Shown: one piece after another, positions 19,274 to 27,399 of the stretch | How positions within the stretch are numbered: position 1 is the stretch's first letter | Layout: every line of letters starts with the position of its first letter | NCBI RefSeq assembly: GCF_003290445.1 | Contig: NZ_CP021781.1 | Location: 1,860,001 to 1,924,000, forward strand | Reading direction: 5' to 3' | Length of the DNA stretch: 64,000 nucleotides | DNA from: Francisella adeliensis | GTDB lineage: Bacteria; Pseudomonadota; Gammaproteobacteria; Francisellales; Francisellaceae | Notes under the pieces: model-generated | What the model saw: only the letters and a program-made list of their open reading frames with translations | Told to the model about the DNA's origin: nothing | Database searches by the model: none | Program-made: the position numbers and the translations under genes

Positions 19274-20461
19274 TTATATTTTCTCAAAAATAATTCTATA
19301 CATACTTCTAGAATACATTATCTTTATAAAAAGAAATATTTGCATAACTGAAACTAATAGATAGACAGCACCAATATTTGATATTGTTGGCTGATTTAAA
19401 AACGATACCGCTAGTGCTATAGCAAAACCTATAATAATAGTTATGCTACCTTGTAAAGCAGAAAATACTCCCCCATAATTACAAAACCTAGACATATTTT
19501 CAGCCATTATATTAGCAAATATAAAACCAGAGCCAAAATTAATTGCTGCCACAGTTAATGCAACTGTATAAATTGACTCATAACTAACAAATGAAAAGAT
19601 TAAAGAACTCATGCTTCCTATAGTTAGCCCAAATAAAATGAGTTTATTACAAGCTACCTTATTAATTAATTGCTTATTAACTAATGTTCCTACAAAATAA
19701 CCTAACCCCGAAATAAGAGCAGCTAGTCCAAAAGCATCAGGTAATTGTTTAAATATATTTACTGACCAAAATGGTGCCGTAATATTGAAAATAACTGCCT
19801 GAGAAAAACATAACCCTAAAATTCCTGTTCTAGAAATAAACTCTTTATCTATAATTATTTCTCTAGAAATATTTATATAATCAGACAACTGTTTACTTCC
19901 ACAAATTTTTCTATCAATTAATTTTATCGAAGCAACCAATAATATAATTGCATATATCAGTGTTACAATGAATATAGCTTGCCAATTGAAATATGTTACT
20001 AAGACACCACCAAGATATGGTGATATTATTGGCCCAATCCCCCAAGCTAAAGATAAATAAACAATTACTAGCTTAAAGCTATGCCCCTTAAACTTATCCA
20101 TGGCTACAGCTCGCGAATTAACTGCAAATGACCCACACATAATCCCTTGAATAAATCTCAATACTATTAGAGCTAATATAGATTTAGTACAAAGAATTAA
20201 AACCGTAGCAAGTATGTAAATTATTAAAGATAGTATTATAGTTTTATGCCTACCATACAAATCAGATAAAAACCCAAAAACAAATTGTCCAATAGCAAAA
20301 CCTACTATCATTATAGTAATTGTCGATTGAGCCATAGAACTTGAAGTAGAAAAATAATTAGCAACATCAGGTAGTGCCGGTGAATATGAATCAATGCTTA
20401 CGCCACATAATAAATTTAAGACTGGTAAAAAAAATAGTAACTGTTTCTCTTGTTTATTCAT
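19274..20461 (-). CDS. MFS drug efflux transporter, Bcr/CflA type
   Basis: This 395-residue protein has about 12 membrane segments and the drug:H+ antiporter features of the Bcr/CflA group: a starting LLCGVSIDSYSPALPDVA stretch, then GQFVFGFLSDLYGRHKTI as the loop 2-3 motif. It should export toxic organic compounds across the inner membrane. The ribosome site AAAGGA precedes the ATG. Its promoter has a SoxR operator in a 19-bp spacer, so expression should rise with redox-cycling compounds. It is an accessory-looking gene between purH and soxR. Confidence 0.85.
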   Translation of the reverse strand: MNKQEKQLLFFLPVLNLLCGVSIDSYSPALPDVANYFSTSSSMAQSTITIMIVGFAIGQFVFGFLSDLYGRHKTIILSLIIYILATVLILCTKSILALIVLRFIQGIMCGSFAVNSRAVAMDKFKGHSFKLVIVYLSLAWGIGPIISPYLGGVLVTYFNWQAIFIVTLIYAIILLVASIKLIDRKICGSKQLSDYINISREIIIDKEFISRTGILGLCFSQAVIFNITAPFWSVNIFKQLPDAFGLAALISGLGYFVGTLVNKQLINKVACNKLILFGLTIGSMSSLIFSFVSYESIYTVALTVAAINFGSGFIFANIMAENMSRFCNYGGVFSALQGSITIIIGFAIALAVSFLNQPTISNIGAVYLLVSVMQIFLFIKIMYSRSMYRIIFEKI

Positions 20462-20498
20462 CTGGAAATTCCTTTTTAGATATTTAAATATTTTATTG

Positions 20499-20527
20499 TT
20501 GACTATTATAAAACCTCAAGTTAACAT
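20499..20527 (+). promoter_or_regulatory. Putative soxR promoter overlapping the SoxR operator
   Basis: TTGACT at 20499-20504 and TAACAT at 20522-20527 are separated by 17 bases and point to soxR. The -10 lies inside the SoxR box, so SoxR bound there should repress its own gene, as known for enterobacterial soxR. Confidence 0.5.
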
Positions 20528-20535
20528 GAGGTCAA
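20505..20535 (-). promoter_or_regulatory. SoxR-dependent promoter of the efflux gene
   Basis: On the minus strand TTGACC (20530-20535) and a perfect TATAAT (20505-20510) are 19 bases apart. The stretched spacer is the hallmark of MerR/SoxR-activated promoters, which SoxR untwists when its iron-sulfur cluster is oxidised. The 18-bp SoxR box fills the spacer. Predicted start of transcription is about 37 bases before the efflux ATG. Confidence 0.85.
20514..20531. promoter_or_regulatory. SoxR operator (SoxR box)
   Basis: The 18-base palindrome CCTCAAGTTAACATGAGG differs at one position from the E. coli soxS operator CCTCAAGTTAACTTGAGG as I remember it. It lies between soxR and the divergent efflux gene, in the exact place expected between -35 and -10 of the latter. 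Confidence 0.9.
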
Positions 20536-20556
20536 GAGCTTTACATAGGAAAGTAT

Positions 20557-20994
20557 ATGAAAAAAAATCTAAGTGTAGGAGAGGTTGCTGAAAGATGTAA
20601 TATAAAGGTTTCGACAGTCCATCATTATGAGAACAAAGGATTAATACATGGTTGGCGTAACTCCGGAAACCAAAGAAGATTTAGTCGAGATGTGCTTCGT
20701 AGAATATCAATAATTAAAGCAGCACAAAAAGTAGGAATTAAGCTAGATGATATAAAAGCTTCATTTTCACATTTACCAAAAAAACAGACCCCAGATGAAA
20801 GTGATTGGCAACGACTATCTATGGTTTGGAAAAAAGACCTAAATGAAAAAATAGACTACTTAACTAAGCTCAGAGATAATTTATCAAGCTGCATAGGTTG
20901 TGGTTGTTTATCTTTAGATAGATGCCCTCTATACAATAAAGATGATAAATTTGGAAAAATCGCTAAAGGTGCAGATATTTTTTATAGAAAATAG
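20557..20994 (+). CDS. soxR: Redox-sensing MerR-family activator SoxR
   Basis: SoxR is a dimeric regulator whose [2Fe-2S] cluster is oxidised by redox-cycling drugs, turning on its target promoter. The 145-residue protein has an N-terminal MerR helix-turn-helix with HHYENKGLI and RNSGNQRRF, a dimerisation helix, and the cluster motif C-x2-C-x-C-x5-C at Cys112, 115, 117 and 123 (CIGCGCLSLDRC). The ribosome site AGGAAAG precedes the ATG. No soxS is next to it; the only adjacent target is the efflux gene, as in non-enteric bacteria. A degraded copy of its 3' half lies near 22.7 kb. Confidence 0.95.
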   Translation: MKKNLSVGEVAERCNIKVSTVHHYENKGLIHGWRNSGNQRRFSRDVLRRISIIKAAQKVGIKLDDIKASFSHLPKKQTPDESDWQRLSMVWKKDLNEKIDYLTKLRDNLSSCIGCGCLSLDRCPLYNKDDKFGKIAKGADIFYRK

Positions 20995-21032
20995 ATTTAA
21001 ATTATTATTGTGCAAATGCCCAACAAACTTGA

Positions 21033-21255
21033 GAAAAACGTTGTCTTGTAATCCTCTCTCATCCTTATAACAATCATGAAGTAACTAAAGATGACTATAT
21101 TCTTACTATAAAATACCAATCTATAATAAAAGAATAGACCGAATATGCTATTTGCATGGAAAACTGTAAAACCAAATACTATTGTATATGCTCATGGTAC
21201 TCAAATTGTAGGTATTACAATAGTCTTTACTGGTATGAGACACTTTAGACATTAA
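21033..21255 (+). pseudogene. purH 3'-end remnant (decayed duplicate)
   Basis: This stretch aligns base for base with the end of purH. The frame ILSHPYNNHEVTKDDY matches Pur[17 protein letters not shown] near residue 375; a TGG-to-TAG nonsense follows (stop at about 21136), then a one-base insertion, then 36 codons from 21145 that read MLFAWKTVKPN and later [14 protein letters not shown] and stop. Nine bases are lost near KFVKSN. About 70 codons are missing between two GGTAT-containing repeats, so the deletion may have arisen by recombination between them. It cannot make a working enzyme. Confidence 0.85.
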
Positions 21256-21277
21256 TTATACTAATTCTTAAGTATCG

Positions 21278-22564
21278 CTAGACTGCTGAAGGTAGTAATG
21301 GTGAAATTATCAAAACAATACCAATAAAAATAATGAAATAAATACTTTTTGATTTATACACATGTAGTGAAGGAACTTTATATACCATATATGCTGGAGC
21401 TAAACATCCTAGTATTCCAAATATCGGCCCAGATAGTGGCACTAGGTTGTAGATAGGTGCGTCAAATACTATTGATAACCACGTCAATAAAAATATTATT
21501 GTAACAACTAGCACATCTATACTCTTAGGGCCTATTATTTCATATAAGTTAAACTTAGAAAGACCAGTCTTTAAGAGTCCTTTCAAAGATTCTGTCATGC
21601 CTGATAATATACTCAAAAATGAAGTTAAAATTGCACAAACACTTATAACAACCCCACAAACATGTAAAACTACACTTGATAATCCATGCTGCTCTAGTAG
21701 TACAAAAGCAGACTGATTTCCTGCTGCAGCCTCCTGTGCAAATTCCTTAGGAATTACAAGTGAAAATGAAAGTATATAAAAGCCTATCAAACTAACCAAT
21801 AAGATGAATGCTATTTTCATCGTTCTCAATGTTTTTTGCAAAACTAATTCATCATTCTTAAGGCCTGAATAATGAATTCTATAGGCTGAAACCATCGGGC
21901 TTAATGACTGTATAAAAAGTATTGAGGTCAAAGAAAAAGGCAACATAAAAACAGTCCGGGTTATAAACTCACTATTTTCCCTTGGTAGGGTAGCTATATT
22001 ATCTAATGACCATAAAGGTATTAGAAATATCGAAGCTAAAATAACAGCTATTACTAGTGCACAAACCAAGAAAGATGAAACTCTTACTAGTAGCTTTTGG
22101 CTCTTTATGCCTATAAAAATCATTATTAGCATTAGTAAAGCACTATATATTATATTTTGCTCAAGATGAGGGTTGTCTGTAAATTTGAAGATATATAGAT
22201 ATGCTGCTAATGATTTAGCAACAACTTCGGCGTAAATTACGGTCCAAATGACCATCATCAGGAAGTAGAGCATCCCCAAGAAAAATGACCATCTGCTTCC
22301 CAATAACTCACCTACTACTTCTTTATAAAGTTTAGGCTCTTTTGAAGCAAATAATGTACGAATATATAGCCTCTGAAATAAATATATACCAGGGTAAGCT
22401 ACTAAAATTGATATCGCAAATATTGCAAACCCAACGATACCTGCAGTAACAGGAACTAATACAATTCCAGCCCCAACAGCCATTCCTATACTGATTATTA
22501 GCCAGCTATAATCAAATTTATTAAACTTAGTTTTTTTTTGCATATCTATATATAGTTTTCTCAC
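21278..22564 (-). CDS. HAAAP-family amino acid permease (SdaC/TyrP-like)
   Basis: This 428-residue protein has about 11 membrane segments and the hallmarks of the hydroxy and aromatic amino acid permease family: an early GMAVGAGIVLVPVTAG stretch and LPFSLTSILFIQSLSPMV in the middle. It should import an amino acid such as serine, tryptophan or tyrosine with protons; which one cannot be told. It starts with ATG preceded by a weak ribosome site. It lies between a purH remnant and a soxR remnant, mirroring the efflux gene between intact purH and soxR. Confidence 0.8.
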   Translation of the reverse strand: MRKLYIDMQKKTKFNKFDYSWLIISIGMAVGAGIVLVPVTAGIVGFAIFAISILVAYPGIYLFQRLYIRTLFASKEPKLYKEVVGELLGSRWSFFLGMLYFLMMVIWTVIYAEVVAKSLAAYLYIFKFTDNPHLEQNIIYSALLMLIMIFIGIKSQKLLVRVSSFLVCALVIAVILASIFLIPLWSLDNIATLPRENSEFITRTVFMLPFSLTSILFIQSLSPMVSAYRIHYSGLKNDELVLQKTLRTMKIAFILLVSLIGFYILSFSLVIPKEFAQEAAAGNQSAFVLLEQHGLSSVVLHVCGVVISVCAILTSFLSILSGMTESLKGLLKTGLSKFNLYEIIGPKSIDVLVVTIIFLLTWLSIVFDAPIYNLVPLSGPIFGILGCLAPAYMVYKVPSLHVYKSKSIYFIIFIGIVLIISPLLPSAV

Positions 22565-22624
22565 TTTTCATATGCAAACAGATTATTTCAAAAAAGCTCT
22601 TAACTAGCAATACTAATTATAGCT

Positions 22625-22734
22625 AATCACAAAAAAGGGTTAAAAGTACTTATAGACTATGTAACCCTCTCACCAAAAATACTCTTGAAGTTTGAAGTAT
22701 AGCGAAAGGTCCGGGTATCTTTTATAGAAAATAA
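22625..22734 (+). pseudogene. soxR 3'-half remnant
   Basis: Two blocks align with the end of soxR. One reads KKGLKVLIDYVT against KKDLNEKIDYLT (SoxR residues 92-103). The other, 22699-22734, reads SIAKGPGIFYRK and stop against KIAKGADIFYRK and stop. The piece between, which would encode the iron-sulfur Cys motif, is missing and the frames differ. It ends 22 bases from tRNA-Leu. Assignment of the first block is less certain than the second. Confidence 0.7.
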
Positions 22735-22756
22735 GTTTTATAGATCATTATAATTA

Positions 22757-22842
22757 TGGTGCACTGAGTGGGACTCGAACCCACACATCCTTCGGACACC
22801 ACCCCCTCAAGATGGCGTGTCTACCAATTCCACCACCAGTGC
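22757..22842 (-). tRNA. tRNA-Leu (GAG)
   Basis: The minus strand folds as an 86-nt class II tRNA: acceptor stem GCACTGG with TCAGTGC (one G-T pair), D-arm with TGGTAGACAC, anticodon stem CCATC/GGTGG with loop TTGAGGG giving anticodon GAG, a variable arm, T-loop GTTCGAGTC, and an encoded CCA end. It lies 7 bases after the secG stop and is probably part of that transcript. Confidence 0.95.
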
Positions 22843-22849
22843 AGGTAGA

Positions 22850-23227
22850 TTATTTAGATTGTGTTGCTGCATTTGTTTTTGCAACAATATCTTGTACTTG
22901 TTTCGTTGCTTTATCTTGACCAGTCTCTTTTTGGTATTGCTCATAGTCGTACTGATTAGCAATAGACTTAGCAGAAGTATCTGTAGTTGCTGCTTTAGGA
23001 CTTTTACCAAGATAACCAAGAGTTAAGCATCCAACAAAAAATACCGCTGTGCAGAAAATTGTCGCTTTAAATAAAAATGATGCCGAACCTTTACTACCAA
23101 ATACAGTATTTGAAGAACCAGCGCCAAAAGATACGCCCATATCGGCGCCTTTTCCTTGCTGTAAAAGTACTAGTACAATAATAGCTAAAGCTGCTATTAC
23201 ATCTATTGTTAAAATTATTGAGTACAT
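22850..23227 (-). CDS. secG: Protein translocase subunit SecG
   Basis: SecG is the small auxiliary subunit of the SecYEG channel in the inner membrane. The 125-residue protein has two transmembrane segments, one at the N-terminus and one near residues 52-72, with the conserved loop [25 protein letters not shown] between them. The charged C-terminal tail is longer than needed for the fold. It overlaps tpiA by 13 bases and is followed by tRNA-Leu, an order common in proteobacteria. Confidence 0.93.
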   Translation of the reverse strand: MYSIILTIDVIAALAIIVLVLLQQGKGADMGVSFGAGSSNTVFGSKGSASFLFKATIFCTAVFFVGCLTLGYLGKSPKAATTDTSAKSIANQYDYEQYQKETGQDKATKQVQDIVAKTNAATQSK

Positions 23228-23976
23228 ATTATATTTGCTTGATTTATTATTTCGTTAAACTCAGAAGCTTTCAGTGATGCTCCACCAATCAATCCACCAT
23301 CAACATCCGCTAGACTCAAAATGTCTTTAGCATTTGCTGCTTTAAGGCTACCACCATACACTATTTTAATGTTTTTAGCAAGATTTTCATCTATTCTAGC
23401 TATCATGGATCTGATGAACTTATGTGTATCTTGAATCTGTTCAAGAGATGCTACAACACCTGTACCTATTGCCCATACAGGCTCGTATGCGATCACTACT
23501 TTACTTAACTGCTCTACAGATAAATTTTGTAACACTAAAGCTAACTGAGATGCTAAAACTTCTTCAAGCTTACCACCCTCTCTATCTTCTAATGATTCAC
23601 CTATGCACACCACAGGAGTTATATCAGTATCTATAACTTTTAGTAGCTTTTTAAATACACATTCATCTGTTTCACCAAACAAAGATCTTCTCTCCGAATG
23701 ACCGATTAATAGGTAATCACAACCTAAATCTTCAAGCATAGTTTTTGAAAGTTCTCCAGTGAAAGCACCATCATCATTAAATGTGATATTTTGCAAACCC
23801 ACACCAATTTCTTTTGGTAATTGAGCAATAGTTTCTTTTACATATACACTAGATGGAAATACAGCAACACTTACCTTTGAGCTATCAAATTTAGCAGTCG
23901 CAATACCAGCACAAAGCTCTTTAATGCTTTGAGTGTTACCATTCATCTTCCAATTACCCATTATTAATTTTTGCAT
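23215..23976 (-). CDS. tpiA: Triosephosphate isomerase TpiA
   Basis: TpiA interconverts dihydroxyacetone phosphate and glyceraldehyde 3-phosphate. The 253-residue protein has the TIM-barrel catalytic residues in order: GNWKMNG (Lys), LIGHSERR (His) and [13 protein letters not shown] (Glu), then the phosphate loop with YGGSLKAAN. It sits 30 bases after glmM and overlaps secG, so it is part of a housekeeping operon. Confidence 0.96.
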   Translation of the reverse strand: MQKLIMGNWKMNGNTQSIKELCAGIATAKFDSSKVSVAVFPSSVYVKETIAQLPKEIGVGLQNITFNDDGAFTGELSKTMLEDLGCDYLLIGHSERRSLFGETDECVFKKLLKVIDTDITPVVCIGESLEDREGGKLEEVLASQLALVLQNLSVEQLSKVVIAYEPVWAIGTGVVASLEQIQDTHKFIRSMIARIDENLAKNIKIVYGGSLKAANAKDILSLADVDGGLIGGASLKASEFNEIINQANIICTQ

Positions 23977-24006
23977 ATTTTATTCCACTTTTTGTTTTAT
24001 AGTTCT

Positions 24007-25335
24007 TTAGATTTTTTCTTTTACTTTCTCTACCAGGTATTCTGCATGCTTTTGAGCTAAACCCTTATCATCTGCTTCTACCATTACACGAAGTACAGGC
24101 TCAGTTCCAGAAGGTCTTAAAAGCACTCTTCCATGTGAAGCTAACTCTGTCTCCGTCTGAGCAACATCATTTGCTAATTTGTCTAAATCTTTGGGTGTTA
24201 CTTTCTTTGCTAAAGGCACATTTATAAGTACTTGTTGCATAAGCTCACCAGCTAACTTAAATTGTGAAACCGGTTTATTATATTGAGAGAATATAGCTAA
24301 TAATTGCGCGGCTGTAAATAAAGCATCTCCAGTCGTACCAAAATTTAGGTTTATTACATGGCCTGATGACTCTCCACCAATCTTATAACCATACTTTACT
24401 AGATCTTCAAGAACATACCTGTCACCAACTTTTGAGCGAATAAATGGAATATCATTTTGCTTATAATGATTTTCATAGCTCATATTTGTCATTTGTGTAC
24501 CGACTATACCATCTGTACCACCACAAATGTCACTAAACTGTGAAATGATATTTAAAATACCATCACCATCTATCAAATCACCTTTTTCATCAACGATCAT
24601 GATTCTATCAGCATCACCATCAAGTGAAATCCCTAAATCAGCATTATGTTCTTGTACTGCTTTTGCTATATTATCAATACAAGTAGCTCCACAATCCACA
24701 TTTATGTTTACACCATCAGGATCAGATGCAATTGTAATATAATCTATTCCAAACATATCAAGCAAAGATTCAAAATGGTTTGATGCAGCACCATTAGCAC
24801 AGTCGACCACAACCTTTCCAGTATAAGAAACTATGTCTTTGAATTTAGAGTGACAATCATTTAAATAATCATTAACTAAACTTTCTACAAGAGTGTAGTT
24901 ACCAAACTTATAATCTTTTTGGTATTCAAAAGGGCTATCTATTTTAGACTCAACAACAGCCTCTAAGCCATCATCTAGCTTAAAACCATCTGATGAAAAA
25001 AGCTTAATACCATTATCAGTAAATTTGTTATGTGATGCCGTGATAACAAAACCTGCTGACGCTTGATGCTTAACAGTTATAAAAGCAACAACTGGAGTTG
25101 GTACAACCCCTAAATCTAAAACATCAATACCAGCACCATTTAAACCAGACACTAGAGCATACTTAAGCATATTACCTGAGCTACGTGTATCTTGGCCTAT
25201 AATTACTAGTTTTTTCTTCTTTTTATCGTTTAATACGGAGCCAACAGCATTACCTAGTTTTTGCACAAATTCTGCTGTAATAGTTGAATTACCAACTTCT
25301 CCTCTTATACCATCAGTTCCAAAATACTTAGCCAT
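24007..25335 (-). CDS. glmM: Phosphoglucosamine mutase GlmM
   Basis: GlmM converts glucosamine-6-phosphate to glucosamine-1-phosphate for peptidoglycan and LPS. The 442-residue protein starts [10 protein letters not shown], has the phosphoserine loop [11 protein letters not shown] near residue 100, the metal site DGDADR near 242, and the C-terminal substrate loop [14 protein letters not shown]. Length is normal. It follows apt after 10 bases. Confidence 0.95.
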   Translation of the reverse strand: MAKYFGTDGIRGEVGNSTITAEFVQKLGNAVGSVLNDKKKKKLVIIGQDTRSSGNMLKYALVSGLNGAGIDVLDLGVVPTPVVAFITVKHQASAGFVITASHNKFTDNGIKLFSSDGFKLDDGLEAVVESKIDSPFEYQKDYKFGNYTLVESLVNDYLNDCHSKFKDIVSYTGKVVVDCANGAASNHFESLLDMFGIDYITIASDPDGVNINVDCGATCIDNIAKAVQEHNADLGISLDGDADRIMIVDEKGDLIDGDGILNIISQFSDICGGTDGIVGTQMTNMSYENHYKQNDIPFIRSKVGDRYVLEDLVKYGYKIGGESSGHVINLNFGTTGDALFTAAQLLAIFSQYNKPVSQFKLAGELMQQVLINVPLAKKVTPKDLDKLANDVAQTETELASHGRVLLRPSGTEPVLRVMVEADDKGLAQKHAEYLVEKVKEKI

Positions 25336-25345
25336 AGATATATCC

Positions 25346-25873
25346 TTAAAACTTTAATAGTGCTGTAATATCATGTCCTGCAAGCTTTTCACGACCACCT
25401 AAACCATCTAGCTCCATTACAAATATCATTCCACAAACATTGGCTTGTGTTTTTTCGATAAGCTCTGCTGTAGCTTTAGCTGTACCACCAGTGGCAAGTA
25501 AATCGTCTACAACAAGAACTTTATCATCTTTTGAAAAAGCATCCTGGTGAATCTCCAAGCTATCGCTTCCATATTCTAAATCATAGCTTACACTATAAAT
25601 CGCTCTAGGTAACTTACCTGGCTTACGCACAGGCACAAATCCAAGACCTAACGCTTCTGCTAACGCCACACCAAAAATAAATCCTCGACTTTCAGTTCCT
25701 GCGATGATTGTTGGCTTAATATTTTTACTCTCTAAAGCTTTTTTCATCTCAAAAGTAGTTTTGCGTAAGCCTTCTGGATCAGCTAATAATGGTGTAATGT
25801 CACGGAACATAATGCCTGGTTTAGGATAGTCAGGCACAGTGATAATTTTGCTTTCAATAAATTCTAAACTCAT
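25346..25873 (-). CDS. apt: Adenine phosphoribosyltransferase Apt
   Basis: Apt salvages adenine to AMP with PRPP. The 175-residue protein has FRDITPLL near residue 24, [11 protein letters not shown] near 60, RKPGKLPR near 83, and the PRPP loop [14 protein letters not shown] near 120. These are the standard motifs in standard order. It lies between sucB (41 bases upstream) and glmM (10 bases downstream). Confidence 0.95.
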   Translation of the reverse strand: MSLEFIESKIITVPDYPKPGIMFRDITPLLADPEGLRKTTFEMKKALESKNIKPTIIAGTESRGFIFGVALAEALGLGFVPVRKPGKLPRAIYSVSYDLEYGSDSLEIHQDAFSKDDKVLVVDDLLATGGTAKATAELIEKTQANVCGMIFVMELDGLGGREKLAGHDITALLKF

Positions 25874-25914
25874 GGAAATACCTATAGGTAGAAATTTGAT
25901 AAAAAATTAGAAAA

Positions 25915-27381
25915 CTATACTTGTAGTAAAATTCTAGTTGGGTCTTCAAGAAGTTCTTTAATCATCTTCAAGAACCTTACAGAAGTACCACCATCAATGA
26001 TTCTATGATCATAAGATAATGCTAAATACATAATTGGACGAATTTTTATTTCACCATTTACAACCATTGGTCTTTCAACGATATTATGCATGCCTAATAT
26101 AGCACTTTGTGGTGAATTGATGATTGGAGTAGAAAGCATAGAACCATAAGTACCACCATTAGTAATAGTAAATGTACCACCTTGCATATCTTCAAGAGTT
26201 AGTTTACCATCCCTGGCTTTAATAGCCTTATCAACTACAGCATTTTCTAAATCTGCCAAACTCATATCATCAACATCTTTCAACACAGGAACAACTAAGC
26301 CTCGGTCTGTACCAACTGCTATACTTATGTCAAAATAGTTATGATAAACAATATCGTCACCATCAATAGATGCGTTTACATCTGGGAATTTTTTCAAAGC
26401 TTCTGTAGACGCTTTTAAGAAGAAAGACATAAAGCCAAGTTTAGTATCATGCTCTTTTGCAAACATCTCTTTGTATTTTTTTCTAAGCTCCATAACTGCA
26501 GTCATATCAACTTCATTAAAAGTAGTCAAAATTGCATTAGTCTGCTGAACATCTACCAATCTATTAGCAATAGTTTTACGCAAACGAGTCATTTTAACGC
26601 GTTTTTCATATCTCTTACCTTGTGGTACAGTAGCAATTTCTGGCTGATTTACTTTTACACTAGATGCATTTTTCACATCTTGAGTTGTTATACGACCTTT
26701 TTTACCAGTTCCTTGTATATCACTAGCATTATCTAACCCACTAGCATTAAAAGCTTTACGAGCAGACGGTACTAAATGAGGATCATTTGAGTTAGAACCT
26801 GTCTTTTCATCTTCATTAGCTGGTACAGAACTAACAGCTACTGACCCTTCAGATAGTTTCGCAATTGATTCACCAGATAAAACTGTATCACCAGCATTTT
26901 TTGTAATAGCTACTAATGTACCATCAACAGTTGCTGGAACTTCTAAAACTACTTTATCTGTTTCAATCTCAGCTAAAATATCACCCTCAGCCACAGCATC
27001 ACCAACATTTTTATGCCATTCTGAAACTGTACCATCAGCTACTGATTCTGGAAATACTGGAGCTTTAACATCAACTTCAGTGCCTGATGCTGTTGTTTGT
27101 ACTGGAGCAGTTTCTTCAGCCTTTGTGCTAGGTTCAGCAGATCCATCAGCATCTATTTGCGCTAAAGCTTCTTGCGACAAAACTGTATCACCAGTATGCT
27201 TTTTAATACCTTTTAACACTCCACTTGCCGTAGCAGGAACTTCCATTACTACTTTATCAGTTTCAATTTCAGCAACGATATCACCTTCGTTAACAAAATC
27301 ACCTTCATTTTTATTCCATTGAGCTAGTGTACCATCGGCTACAGATTCCGGAAACATTGGGACTTTTAATTCAACCATCAT
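25915..27381 (-). CDS. sucB: 2-oxoglutarate dehydrogenase E2, dihydrolipoamide succinyltransferase SucB (two lipoyl domains)
   Basis: SucB is the core of the 2-oxoglutarate dehydrogenase complex and passes the succinyl group to CoA. The 488-residue protein has two lipoyl domains, each with EIETDKVV; the lipoylated lysines are about Lys43 and Lys143. An E3-binding domain follows near residues 205-245 ([13 protein letters not shown]), then the catalytic domain ending with [10 protein letters not shown]. Two lipoyl domains are more than the single one of E. coli SucB; I recall the same in Francisella. It follows sucA by 18 bases. Confidence 0.95.
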   Translation of the reverse strand: MMVELKVPMFPESVADGTLAQWNKNEGDFVNEGDIVAEIETDKVVMEVPATASGVLKGIKKHTGDTVLSQEALAQIDADGSAEPSTKAEETAPVQTTASGTEVDVKAPVFPESVADGTVSEWHKNVGDAVAEGDILAEIETDKVVLEVPATVDGTLVAITKNAGDTVLSGESIAKLSEGSVAVSSVPANEDEKTGSNSNDPHLVPSARKAFNASGLDNASDIQGTGKKGRITTQDVKNASSVKVNQPEIATVPQGKRYEKRVKMTRLRKTIANRLVDVQQTNAILTTFNEVDMTAVMELRKKYKEMFAKEHDTKLGFMSFFLKASTEALKKFPDVNASIDGDDIVYHNYFDISIAVGTDRGLVVPVLKDVDDMSLADLENAVVDKAIKARDGKLTLEDMQGGTFTITNGGTYGSMLSTPIINSPQSAILGMHNIVERPMVVNGEIKIRPIMYLALSYDHRIIDGGTSVRFLKMIKELLEDPTRILLQV

Positions 27382-27399
27382 TTACTCCTAGTAAATTTT

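Noticed and set aside
22807-23026. Open frames over secG and tRNA-Leu in other frames
   Set aside because: They run through a clear tRNA and secG and look like shadows.
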